DNA from: Vanilla planifolia
Lineage: Eukaryota > Streptophyta > Magnoliopsida > Asparagales > Orchidaceae
Length of the DNA stretch: 64,000 nt
Direction of reading: 5' to 3'
Assembly (NCBI GenBank): GCA_023846275.1
Contig: JAIUJO010000295.1
Coordinates: 434,001-498,000, forward strand
Below the pieces are notes generated by a model that was not told the origin of the DNA, ran no database searches, and was given only the letters and a program-made list of their open reading frames with translations. The position numbers and the translations under genes were made by a program. How positions within the stretch are numbered: position 1 is the stretch's first letter; every line of letters starts with the position of its first letter. Of this stretch, positions 9,927 through 23,769 are shown in pieces.

Positions 9927-12900
9927 AACCTTACGTAGCCTAGACTTGCGTAACCTAACCTAACTCTACCCAGCTATGCTCTCCTTTGCTCTGCTCTACT
10001 CTAACCTACTCTACCCTAGTCTGCTTTACTATACTCTAGCCTAGCCTAGCCTATCTTAACACTACTTTACTTTACTCTACTCTACTCTACCCAAGCCTAG
10101 CCTACCCTAGCCTTGCCTAACCTTACTCTACTCTACCCTACTCTAACCTAGCCTATCCTAGCCTAACCTAGCTCTACTCAAATCTACTTTACTCTACTCT
10201 ATTCTACTGTACTCAACTCTACTCTAGTCAAGCCAAGCCAACCTTAACCAATCATAACCTAGCCTCACCTAGCCTAACCTCATAATACTCTACTATGCTC
10301 TGCTCTTTTTTTTCCACTACTTTACTTTGCTTTGCTTTGCACTATTCTACTCTACTCTGCTCAATTTTGCTTTGGTTACTACCCTAGTATATCCTAACCT
10401 AGCCCTACTCTACTTGATGCTAGCCTAACATGGCCTAGCCTAGCCTAACCTTGCTCTATTTGTTATTGCTCTACTCTGCTTATCTCTGCTCTATTCTGCT
10501 TTGCTCTACTCTGCTCCACTCTACTCCATTGTGCTCCTCCTTGCTCTTTTTTTCTCTACTCTGCTCTACTCATCTCTGCTTTGCTCTACTGTACTCTACT
10601 CTACTTTGCTCTACTTTATCTTACCTAACGTTGCCTAGCCTAGCCTAACCTAGTTCTATTCTACCCTACTATACTATTGTCTACTCTACTCTACTCAATT
10701 CTACTCTACTATACTCTGTTCTATCTACTATACTCTACTCTACTCTACTCAAACTTAGCCTAGCCTAGAAAAGCTAGCCAAACCTGGTTCCATTATGCTT
10801 TTCTCTATTGTACTTTACTTTGCTCTGCTCTTTTCTACACTTTTCTACTCTACTCTACTCTAATCTTCTCTACTCTGCTCTCCTCTACTCTATGCTACTC
10901 TACTCTACTCTAGCCTAGCCTAGCATAGAAGAGCTTAGCCTATCTAAGCTCTACTCAACACCACTCTTCTCTACTCTACCCTACTATATTGTACATTACT
11001 CTACTCTACTCTATGCTAGCCTTTTCTGCCCTGTTCTACTCTACTCTAGTCTACTCTAACCTCGCTTAGCATAGGCTACCTTAGCCTAGCATAGCCTAGC
11101 CTAGACTATCCTAACTCTGCTCTTCTCTACTATACTATATTATACTATACTATACTATACTCTATTCTACTCTACTCAATGCTACTCTACTCTACTCTAC
11201 TCTAACCTAACCTTACCTATCCTAGTTCTGCACTATGCTACTCTACTATACTTTAGCCTAGCCTAATCTAACTCTACTATGCTCTGCTCTACTCTATTAT
11301 ACTCTTCTCTACTCTTTTTTGCTCTCCTCTTGCCTCTTCTATTCTGTTCTACTTGACTCTACTATGCACTTCTCTACTCTGCTCTACACTACTCTGCTCT
11401 GCTCTACTCTACTCTACTCTTCTCTATACTACTCAACTCTAACTTAGTTTACCTTATCCTAGCATAACTTAGCCTAACAAAGCCATACTCTACTAAACTT
11501 TACTCTACTCCACTATACTCTACTCTTGCCTAGCTAGCCTAACCTAGCTCTGCACTATTCTACTCTGCTCTGCTTTGCTCTACTATACTTTAGCCTAGCA
11601 TAGCCTGGCATAGCCTAGACTAGCCTAGTCAAACTGAGCTTTACTGTACTCTTTTCTACTATACTCAACTCTACTCAAGCGTAGCCTAGCCTAGCCTAGC
11701 TTAGCCTAGCCTAACCTAGCTCTAGTCTACTTTACTTAATAATACTCTATTCTAAACTATTCTATTCCAATATACTTTATTTTCTCTTAGCATAGCCTAG
11801 CCTAACCTAACCTAGCTTCGCTCTACTCTACTCTACTTTTGGTCTACCCTAGCCTAACCTAGCTCTACTCTGCTCTCTATTTTTCTTAGCTTTCCTTTGC
11901 TTTGCTTTGCTCTAATCTGCTATGCTATGCTTTGCTCTGCTCTATTATGCTCTACTCTACCCTGCTCTGCTTTACTATACTCTACTTTACTCTATGCTAC
12001 TATACAATACTCTACTCTACTCTACACTACCCTAGCCTTGCCTGACCTAACTCTACTTTACTTTACTCTATTATACTCCACTTTAATCTACTCTATTCTA
12101 TTCTACTCTACTCTAACTTAACCTGACCAAACCTAGCCTAACAAAGCTCTACTCTACTCTACTCTACTCTTTGCTTAGCCTACCCTAGAATAGCTTAGCC
12201 CAACCTAGCTCTTCTCTACTCTGCTCTGCTCTACTCTACTCTTCTCTGTGTTACTCTACTCTACTCTATGTTAGCTTAGTTTAGCCATGCCTAGCTTAGC
12301 CTAGCCTAACTGAGCTCTAGTCTATTATACTCTACTCAACTTTACTCTACTCTAATCTACTCTAGCCTAGCCCATCCTAGCCTAACCTAGCTTTAGTCTT
12401 CTTTACTCTGCTATACTCTACTCTACTACAATCTTCTCTACTCTACTCTACTCTAACTTTGCCTAGCCTAGCTTAGCTTAACCTAGCTCTATTCTATTAT
12501 ATTCTACTCTACTCTACTCTACTCTAGCCTAACCTAGCCTAACCTAACTCAACTCTACTCTGCTATACTCTGTTCTACTCTTCTTTACTCTATTATGCTA
12601 TGCTTTACTCTACTCAGCTCTACTCTACTCTCCTTTGCTCTACTGCACTCTTGCCTAGCCTAGCTTAATCTTGCTCTATTCTACTCTAATCTAGTCTGCT
12701 CTACTCTACTCCGCTTCAGCTTAGCCTAGCCTAACCTTGCTTTGCCTAACCTAGCTCCACTCTGTGCTACTCTACTCTACTCTACTCTTCTCTACTTTAC
12801 TCTTCTCTACTCTACTCTAACTTAGCCTAGTCTATCCTAGCTTGACCTAGCTCAATTCTACTATGCTCTAACCTAGCCTAAGCTAGCTTAGCCTAACTTA

Positions 12901-15900
12901 GTTCAGCTCAACTCTACTTTGCTATGCTCAGCTCTACTCTACACTACTCTAATCAAGCTTAACCTAGCCTTGTCATGCCTAATCTATCTCTACTCTTGTT
13001 TGCTCTACTTTGCTCTGCTCTGATCTGCTCTACCCTACCATACATTGCTCCAATCTACTCTGCTCTTCTTTACACTACTCTGCTCTACTCTTCTCTGCTC
13101 CACTGTGCTCTACTTTACTCTACTCTACTCTACTTTACTCTACTCTAGCCTAGTTTAGAATAGCCTAGCAAAGCATAACGTAGCTCTACTCTACCCTACT
13201 TTATGCTACTCTACCCTACTCTACTTTACTCCAACTTTGCCTGGCCTAGCCTACCTAGGCTTACCCCAGCCTAGCCTAGGCTTACCTAGCCCAACTTAGC
13301 TATACGCTACTTTACCCAACTCTACTCTACTCTACTCTACTCTACTCTACTCTACTCCAGCCTAGCCTAGCCTTACCCACCTAACTCTTTTCTACTCTAC
13401 TCTGATCTACTATGCTCTTCTCTGTTCTACTCTACTCTAACTTTGTCTAGCCTAGCCTAACCTTGCCTAGCCCAACCTAGCTCTACTCTACTATACTTTT
13501 TCCAAAGCTAGCCTTGCTTAGCCTAACCTAACTTGGCCTACCCTAACCTTGCTCTACTCTACCTTACTCTACTCTACTATAATATAATCTACTCTACTCT
13601 AGTCCACTCTACTCTGCTCCACTTTACTTTACTCTACTTTAACCTAGCATATCTTAGCCTAGCCTAGCATAGCTTAATCTAACACAGCTTACTATGCTTT
13701 ACTCTACTCTACTCTACTCTACTCTACTCTACTTTTCTCTGCTCTACTCTAATATGCCATAGTTTACTCTACTCTTCTTTACTCAGCTCTACTTTTCTTT
13801 ACTGTATTATGCTCTGCTCAACTTTTCTCTACTCTAGCCTAGCATAGCCTAGCCTAGCTTAGCCTAATCAGGCTCTTCTCTACTCTTGTCTTCTCTATGC
13901 TACTCTACTCTACTCTAGTCTACTCTAGCCTAGCTTAGCTTAGCCTATCCTAGGCTAGCTTAACCTAACTCTACTTTACTCTATTATGTTATACTCTACT
14001 ATACTCTACTATACTTTAATCTACTCTATTGTACTTTAGCCTAGCTTGGCCTAGCTAACCTAGCTCTACTCTACTCTACTCTACTCTACTCTGCTCTACT
14101 CTTCTCTAGTCTACTCTAGCCTAACATAGCTTTTCTCTACTCTATTATTCTTTTCTATGCTTTGCTTTGGTCTACTCTTCTCTATTATGCTCTGCTCTAT
14201 GATGCTCTACTTAACCCTGCCCTACTTTGCTATTCTCTACTCTCCTCATGTCTCCTCTCCTCTCCTCTCCTCTACTGTACTTTATAATACTCCACACTAC
14301 TCTACTCTACTCCACTCTACTCTACTCTTCTCGACTCTACTATACTCCACTCTACCATATTCTACTCTACTCTACTCTAGCCATGCCTAGCCTACCCTAA
14401 TCTAGCTCTACTCTACTCTATCTATTCTACCCTACATTACTCAAGCCTAGCCTACCCTATCTTAGCCTAGCTTGACCTAGCTTTGCTCTATTCTGCTCGA
14501 CTCTACTCTACTCTAACCTATCTTGACCTATCTTAGATCTGCACTAGTCTACTCTTCATTGCTCTTCTCTACTCTACACTAGCTCTACTATGCTCTACAT
14601 TACTTTTCTTTGCTCTTGTGCTCTTTTCTACTCTACTCTGCTCTACTCTGCTCCCCTCCTGACTCCTCTCCTCTACTCTCCTAACCTATTTTATACTATA
14701 TTAAACTCTACTCTACTCTATAAGCTAACCTAGCCTTACCAAGCCTAACCTAGCTCTACTCTACTCTACTCTACTCTAGCCTAACTTTTCCTAGCCTAAC
14801 ATAGCTCTACTCTACTCTACTATGCTATGCTATGCTCTACTCTTCTCTATTGTTCTTAACTCTACACTTCTTTTCTTAACTCTTGTCTACTCTACACTGT
14901 ACTCTTTCCGAGCCTAGGCTTGCCAAGCCTAACCTAGCTCTACTCTACTCTAATCTAATCTACTCTGCTCGAGACTAGCTTAGCTTGACCTGGCCTAGCA
15001 TAGCTTAACCTAACATTACCTTACTCTGCTCTACTCTACTCTACTCAGCTCTACTCTGCTCTACTTTACTCTATTATACTTTTCTCTTCTCTACCCTATT
15101 TTGCTTTGCTCTGCTCTGCTCTACTCTACACCATGCTCTACTCTGGTTTGCTTTGCTCTCCTCTCCTCAACTCTACTATACTCTACTCTACTCTAACCTA
15201 ACCTAGCATAGGTTAGCCTAACCTAGCTCTATTATACTCTACTCTATTCTACTCTACTCTACTCTAGCCTTTCCTAGACTAACCTAGCACTGCTTTGTTA
15301 TGCTCTGCTCTACTCTGCTCCACTTTGCTCTGCTTTGCTTTGTTAACTTTGTTTTACTCTACTCAACTTTCCTCTACTCCACTCTTCTATACTCTATTAT
15401 ACACTATTAAACTCTAGTGTAGCCTATCCTAGCCTAGCCTAACCTAACTTAGCTCTACTCTACTTGAACCTAGCCTAGCTAGCCTTACCTTGCCTTGCTT
15501 AGCCTAGCTCTACTATACTATACTATACTATACTCTACTCTACTCTACTCTACTCTACTCCACTCCACCCTACTCTACTCTAATCTAACCTAGCCTTACC
15601 TAGTATAGCTTAGCCTACCTAGCACTACTATGCTTTGCTCTGCTCTGCTATACTTTGCTTAGCTTTGCTCTACTTTTCTTTGCTCTTTTCTACTTTACTC
15701 TACTTTACTCTTCTCTAATCTTTTTTACTCTACTCTACTTTGCTATACTCTGCTCTACTCTACTCTACTCTACTCTACTCTACTCTAGCCAAGCCTTCTT
15801 AGACTAGCCTTACCTAATCGAGCTTCGCTCTACTCTACTTTTCTCTATGCTACTCTACTTTACTCTACAATACTCTAGCTTAGCTTAGCGTTGCCTACCT

Positions 15901-18900
15901 TACCCTAGCCTAGCCTAACTTAACTCTACTCTACTCTAATATATTATACTCTACTCTACTCTACTTTCTATACTCTTCTACTTTAACCTAGCCAAGCCTA
16001 TCCTATCCTAGTTCTACTCTTCTCTACTCTACTCTAACCTAGCCTAACTAAGCTTAGCATAAACTAGCTCTACTCTACTCCACTCTATTATGCTCTACTC
16101 TACACTAATCTACATTACTCTGCTTTGCTATTCCCTGCTCTACTCTCCTCTACTCTATTCTATTGTACTCTAGCCTAGCCTAGCCTAGCTTAACCTTACT
16201 CTACCCTACCCTACCCTACTCTACTCTGCTCTACTCTAGCCTTGCCTAACCTAACCTTACCTAGCATTACTGTACCTTACTCTCCTCTACTTCACTCTAC
16301 TCTACTCTACTCTACTCTACTTTACTCTGCTCTACCAAGCTCCACCCTAACCTAGCCTTACATAGCATAGCCTAGGCTAATATAGCTCTACTCCACTCTG
16401 CTCTACTCTACTTTGCTCTACCTTAGTCTACTCTAGTCTACTCTTCTATGCTCTGCTCTACTCTACTTTGCTCAGCTCAACTCTGCTTAGCTCTCCTCTA
16501 CTATGCTCTACTACGCTATACCTACTCTACTCTACTCTAGCCTAGTTTAGCTAAGCCTAATCTAGCTTAGCCTAACCAAGCTCTACTTTACTTTACCATA
16601 CTCTACTATACTCTACTTTAACCTAGCCTAACCTAACCTAGTTTTATTCTTCTCTACTCTACACTACAATGCTCTGCTCTACCTCACTCTTCCCTACTCT
16701 ACGCTACTCTGTTCTGCTCTACTCTGCTCTTCTCTAATCTACTCTACTTTACTCTGCTCTACTCTACTCTATTCTACTCTACTCTATTCTACTCTAGCTT
16801 AGCCTACCCTAATCTAGCCAAACCTAATTAAGCTCTACTTTACCCTACTCTACTCTACTCTACTCTAGCCTAGCTTAACCTAGCCTAGCCTAACCTAGCA
16901 ATGCTCTATTCTATAATGCTCTACTCTACTCTACTATACTCTACTCTTCTCAGCTCTAATTTTCTTTACTCTTCTTTGCTTTACTCTGCTTTGCTCTACT
17001 CTACTTTACTCTACTCTATACTAACCTAGCCTAACCTAGCCTAGCTTAGCCTAATATAGCTCTACTCCGCTCTGCTCTACACTTCTCAGCTCAACTCGTC
17101 TCTACTTTGCTCTTCTTCATTCGGCTCTGCTCTATTCGATTACTCTTTGTAATGCTCTGCTTTTCTCAGCTCTACTTTGTTCTGCTATGCTATGCTATAC
17201 TCTACTTTTCTCTACTCTACCTTTCTCTTTTTTACTCTATGCTACTTTGGCATAGCTTAGCCTAGCCTAACCTACCTCTACTCTACTCTACTCTACTATA
17301 CTCAACTCTACTCTACTCTTGCTTAGCTTACCTTAGCCTAACCTAACCTAGCATAGCCTAGCCTAAACTTGTTCTACTCTACTCTGCTTTACTCTTGTTT
17401 ACTCCGCTCTACTCTACTCTACTCTACTCTACTTTACTCTAGTTTACTCTACTTTAGTCTACTCTATTACAACTTAACCTAGCCTAGCCTCATCTAATCT
17501 AGCTCTAATCTACTCTAGGTTCGCCTAACATAACCTTGCTCTTCTCTGCTTTGCTCCACTCTTTTCTATTCTACTCTACTCTACTCTATTCATCTCTTCT
17601 CTACTCTGCTCTACCCTACTCTGCTCTGCTATACTCTACTCTACTCTACTCTACCCTATTGTACTTTAGCCTAGCCAAGCCTAACCTGGCTCTACTCTAC
17701 TCTACTCTAACCTAGCCTAGCCTAGCTTAACCTTGCTCTACCCTACTCTACACTACTTAAATCTACTCTAGCATAACTTAGCTCTGCTCCACTCTGCTCT
17801 ACTCTACCCTTCTCTACTCTACTCTACTACACTTCTCTCTGCTCTACTCTATTCTACTCTTCTCTTCTCTATTATGCTCAGCTTAGCTCTGTTATCTTCT
17901 CCTCTCCTCTACTCTATTATACTCTGCTCTACTATACACTTCTCTACTCTAGTCTGCTCTATTTTTCTATTCTCTACTCAACTCACTTTTACACTACTCT
18001 TCTTTACTCTTCTTTGCTTTGCTTTGCTCTACTTTGCTCTAGTGTACTCTGCTCTACTCTATGCTGCTTTACTCTGCTCTACTCTATTCTACTCTACTCC
18101 ACTCTACTCTAACCTAGAATACCCTAGCCTATCCTAACCTAGCCTGACCTAACTTTACTCTACTCTACTTTACACTACTTTACTCTTCTACTCTACTGTA
18201 GCCCAACCTAGCCTAGCCTAGCCTTACCTAACTTAGCTCAGCTCTATTCTTCTCTACCATAACCTTGCCTAACTTAGCCTAACTTAACTCTATTCCACTA
18301 TGTTTTAGCATAGACTTGCCTAACCTAGCCTAGCCTAACCTTGCTATACTATACTCTACTCTACTTTACTCTGCTCTAGTCTACTCTACTCTGCTCTACT
18401 CTACTCTATTTTACTCTATTCTACTCTACACCACTCTACTCTACACTAGTCTAGTTAAGCCTAGCCTTTCCTAGCCTATCCAAACCGAGCTCTACTCTAC
18501 TCTACTCTACTCTACTCTACTCCACTTTACTCTGCTTTAGCCTAGCCAAGCCTAACCTAGCCCTGCTCTACTCTTCTCTACTCTACTCTTCTTTGCTCTA
18601 CTTTACTCTACTCTACTCTACTCTGCTCTGCTCTGCTTTACTCTGCTCTATTAAACTCTACTCTATTTTACTCTATTCTTGCCTTGCTTAGCCAAGCCTA
18701 GCCTAACCTAACCTAGCTTTACTCTATTATATTCTACTCTACTCTACTCTACTGGAACCTAGCATAGCCTAACCTTGCCTAGCCTAGCCTAGACTACTCT
18801 AGCCTAGGCTAACCTTGTGTGTAGCCCATCCTAACCTAACCTTGCTCTTCTTAACTTTACTCTACACTCCTCTACTCTATGCTACTCTATTTTAGCAAAG

Positions 18901-21900
18901 CCCAACATCACTAGCCTAACCTAACCTTTCTCTACTCTACTCTATTCTACTTTAGCTAGCCTAACCTAGCTTACCCAAGCCTAGCCAAGCGTAACCTAGC
19001 TCTACTCTACTCTACTTTATAATACTATACTCTACTCTACCCTCCTTTACTCTACTCTACTCTAACCAAGACTAGCTTAGATTAACTTAGCTCTACTTTA
19101 CTATGCTTTACTTTGCTAAACTCTACTCTACTTTGTTATACTCTTTTCTTCTCTACTTTGCTCTGTTCTACTCTACTCTGCTCTACTATGCTCTACACTA
19201 CTCTACTCTACTCTACTCTAGCCTTGCCTAGCCTAACCGAGTTCTACTCTACTCGACCCTACTCCACTCTACTCTATTATACTCTAGCCTAGCTAAACCT
19301 AGCACAAGTCTACTTTACTCTACTCTACTCTACTCTAACCTAGCCTAGCCTAACCTAGCTATAATCTACTCTACTCAACTCTCACTAGCAAGGCCTAGCC
19401 TAACCTAACTCTGCTAAGCTCTACTATATAATGCTCTGCTCTGCTCTACTCCACCCTATTATACTCTACTCTATTACACTCTACTCTAGCCTAGCCTAAC
19501 ATAATTATACTCTACTCTACTCTATTCAAACCTAGCCTAACCTAACCTCGCTCTACTTTACTCTATTATACTCTACTCTACTAAAGCTTAGCCTAGCTTA
19601 ACCTAACCAAACATAGCTTAGCCTAGCCTAACATAGCCTAACCTTGCTCTACTTTGCTCTACTCTACTCTACTCTACTTTGTTCTGCTTTTCTTTACTCT
19701 ACTATGCTCTATACTGCTCTGTTTTGCTTTGCTCAACTTTACTCTCTCTACTATGCTCTACTCTACTCTGTTATAGTCTGCTATACTCTATTCTACTTTA
19801 CTCTACTCTACTCTTCTCTACTTTACTCTAACCTAGCCTAGCCTAACCTGACCTGACCTAGCTCTGTTCTTCTCTGCTCTTGCTTGGCCTAGCCTAGCCT
19901 AGTCTAACCTAACTTAGTATTGCTCTTCTCTACTCTACTATACTCTACTCTGCTCTTCTCTTCTCAGCTTTACTCTACTCTACTCTTCTCTGCATTATTA
20001 TATACTACTATACTCTACTGTACTCTACTCTACTATAGCGTAGCATAGCCTCGCCAAGCCTATCCTAGCTCTATTTTGAACTATTTTACTCAAGTCTCCT
20101 CTTCTCTACATTACTTTACTATACTCTACTTTACTCTTGCCTCGCCTAGACTACTGTAACCTAGACTAACCTTGGTTGGCTATGCTCTACTTTCCTCTGC
20201 TCTGTCTTGTTTTCGTCTACTCTGCTTGACTTTGCTCAACTCCACTCCACTTTGCTCTTCTCTGCTCTACTCTACTCTACTCTAGCCTAGCTTAGCCCAG
20301 CCTAGGAAAACCTAACATAGCTCTACTCTACTCTACTCTACTCTACTCTACTCTACTCTACCCTACTCCACTCTACTCCAATCTACTCTTCTTTAACCTA
20401 GCTTAAGCTAGCCTTTCATAACCTAGCTCCTCTCTTCTCTACTATAGCCTAGCCTAGCCTTAGCTAACATAGCTCTATTCATCTCTACTCTACTCTGCTC
20501 TGCTATACTCTACTCTACTTTGCTCTATGCTGCACTTCTCTACTCTGCTCAATTCTATGCTACTCTATTGTACTCTTCTCTACTCAAGCCTGGCATAGCC
20601 TAGCCAACTTAAAACGTGGCTCTACTCTAGTCTACTCTACTCTACTCTACTCTACTCTACACTACTCTAGCTTAACTTAGTCCAACCTAGCATAGCCTAC
20701 CCTTGCCTAACCTAGCTCTACTCTATTTTACTCTACCATACTCTACTACACTCTACTCTACTCTACTGTAACCTAGCCAAGCCTAACCTAGCTCTATTTT
20801 TCTCTACTCTACTCTACTTTACTCAAGCCTAGCCTAGCCTACCCTAACCTAGATAACATAGCTCTGCTCTACTCTACTTTGCTCTACTTTACTCTACTCT
20901 GCTCTACTCTCCTCTGTTCTTCTCTGCTCTACTTTGTTCTACTCTATTCCATTCAGCACTGTTCTGTCCTACTCTACTCTATTCAGGCTTAGCTTAGCCT
21001 AACCTAACCTAGCTCTATTCTACTCTACTAAACTCTACTCTATTCTATAGTACTTTACTCTACTCTAGCCAAGCATAACTTAGCCTAAACTAGCTTTACT
21101 CTACTATACTCTACTATAGCCTAGCCTTCCCTAACTTGCCATAACCTTGCTATTCTCTACTATGCCTACTCTTCTATACTCTACTCTATTTTGCTCTATT
21201 CTATTATATTTTTCTCTACTCTACTCTACTCTTCTCTAACCAAGCCTAGCCTAACCTATCTTGCCTAACTTAGCTCTACTCTACTCTACTCTACACTACT
21301 CTGCTCTACTCTGCTATGCTCTGGTCTACTCTACTCTTGCTTAACCTAGCTTAGCCTAGCCTAGCTGAGCCTAACCTAGCTCTGCTCTGCTCTATAATAC
21401 TCTAATCTACTAGATTCTACTCTAACCTACTCTACCAAACTCTACTCTACTCTACTCTAACCTAGCCTAGCCTATCCTTACATAACCTAGCTCTACTCTA
21501 CTCTACTATACTTTAGCATAGCCTAGCCTAGTCACAACTAGCCTAGCCTAACCTAGCTCTGGTCTACTATTCTTTACTCTATTTTGCTCTTCTCTACTCT
21601 ACTCTACTCTACCCTGCTTTGCTCTACTCTACTCTACTTTGCTCTATTATGCTCTAGCCTAGCCTAGTCTAACCTAGCTCTTCTCTACTCTTCTCTATTC
21701 TACTCAAGCCTAGCTTAGCATAGCCTAACCTAACCTAACCTAGCCTAACATGGCCTTACTAGGCCAACCCTAACCTACCTCTACTCTACTCTACTTTGTT
21801 CTACTCTTCTCTGTTCTACTTTACTCAACTCTACTCTACTATAACCAAGCCTAGCCTAGCCAAGCCCAACCAAGCTCTAATCTACACCACTCTAGTCTAA

Positions 21901-23769
21901 CCTAACCAAGCCTAGCCTAGCCTAACCTAGCTCTACTCTGCTCTTCTCTAATCTACTTTACTCTACTCTGCCCTACTCTACTCTACTCTCTTCTACTCTA
22001 CTCTGTTCTACCCTACCCTGTTTCTCTACACTACTCTACTATACTCTACTCAACTCTACTCTACTCTAACTTAGTCTAGCCTAGCTTAGCCTGATCTTGC
22101 TCTACTCTACTCTACTCTACTCTACTATACTATACTGTAGCCTAGCCTAGCCTAACCTAACTCTACTATGCTCTACTCTCCTCATCTCTACTCTACTCCA
22201 CTTGGCTCTACTCTGCACTACTCTACTATACTCTGCACCACTGTGCTCTAGCCTAGTTTAGCCTAACCTAACTCCACTTTATTATCCTCTACTCGACTCT
22301 ACTCTACTCCAACCTAGCCTAATCTAACCTAGGCTATCCTTACCTAGCCTAGCCTAGCCTAACTCTACTCTACTCTAATCTAATTTATTATACTCTACTC
22401 TAGTGCACTCTACTCTATTCTACTCTAAACAATCTTAGCCTAGCCTGGCCTAACCTAGCACTACTTTGCTCTACTCTGCTCTGCTCTACTTTACTCTTTT
22501 CGACTCTACTATGCTCTGCTCTACTCTACTATACTCTTCTTTACTCTACTTGACTCTACTCTAATTTACTACGCTATACTCTACTCTACTTTACTCTAGC
22601 TTAATTTTGCCTAGCCTAGCCTAGCCTAAGCTAGCTCTACTCTAATCTACTCTACTCTACACTAGCCTAGCTTAACCTAGCCTAACTTACTATAGTACAG
22701 CTTAACCTAACCTAACCTAGCTCTACTCTACTTTACTCTACTATACTCTACTATAATCTACTCTATTATACTCTACTCTATTGTAACATGGCCTAGCCTA
22801 GCTTACCTTAACCTAGCTCCACTCTATTCTACTCTACTTAATTCTACCCTAGCATTGCCGAGACTAGCCTAGCCTAGCCTAACTTAGCTCTTCTCTCCTC
22901 TACTCTGCTCTGCTCTATTTTTCTTTGCTCTGCTCAACTCTACTCTGCTCTACTCTTCTTTGCTCTACTATGTTATGCTTTGCTCTATTATGTTCTTCTA
23001 TGCTTTGCTCTACTTTGCTCTACTCTACTTTCCTCTACTCTACTCTACTCTACTCTACTCTAATCTACTCTACTCTGGACTAACTTAGCCTTACCTAGCT
23101 TTACTCTACTTTACTCTATTCTACTCTAGTCTACTCTATCTACTATATTCTACTCTACTATATTCTAATTTAGCCTTGTTGAGCCTAGCTTAGCCTACCC
23201 TAGCTTAACTCTACTCTACTCTATTTTACTTTACTCTAGCCTAGCCTAACCTAGCCTAACTTAGCTCTACACTACTCTTCTCTGCTATACTCTACTCTAC
23301 TCTACTCCACTCTACTCTACTCTACTTTACTCTACTCCACTCTACTCTACTCTACTCTTTCCTAGTTTAGCCTAGCCTAGTATAGCCCCACCTCACGTAG
23401 CTCTTTTCTACTCTACTCTACTCAAATTTATTCTACTCTAATATACTTTACTCTAACTTTGCTTTGCCTGGCCAAGCCTAACCTAGCCCTACTCTACTAT
23501 ACTCTACTCTATTATGCTCTAGCCTAGCCTAGCTTACCCTACCCTCACCTAGCTTAACCTAACCTAACTCTGCTCTGCTCTGCTCTACTATGCTCTACAT
23601 TATTTTGCTCTACTCCCTTCTTCTTTGCTATGCTCTGATATGCTCTACTCTACTCTACTCTATTATACTTTGGCCTAGCCTAGCATTGCCAAGCCTAACC
23701 TAATTCTACGCTACTTTACTCTGCTATGATATGCTCTACTTTGCTCTGATCTACTCAACTCTAGTTTTC
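9927..23769 (+). repeat. Composite pentamer satellite array, right of the LTR
   Basis: The same two-pentamer organisation resumes in the same orientation immediately after the LTR, so the element inserted into an existing array. No gene or RNA gene is seen. CTCTA blocks often carry runs of TCTGC/TTTGC in their middle (for example 11890-11960, 15090-15160, 15610-15680). A short pure-pyrimidine CTCCT tract lies at 14241-14272, with a weaker CTCC-rich stretch near 14650-14685. Confidence 0.95.
14241..14272 (+). repeat. CTCCT pure-pyrimidine tract
   Basis: Third pentamer type. CTCTA is replaced by near-perfect CTCCT units inside a CTCTA block, after TTTGCTATTC-type variants. Related tracts lie at 31838, 33686, 35970 and 55191. 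Confidence 0.7.

Noticed and set aside
21715-21745. Runs of CCTAA (TTAGG on the other strand) resembling arthropod-type telomere repeats
   Set aside because: Runs are only three or four units long here and at similar places (for example 27380 and 58690). They are always mixed with CCTAG and embedded in GCCTA blocks. They are variants of the array, not telomere tracts; the plant telomere unit CCCTAAA does not form an array.
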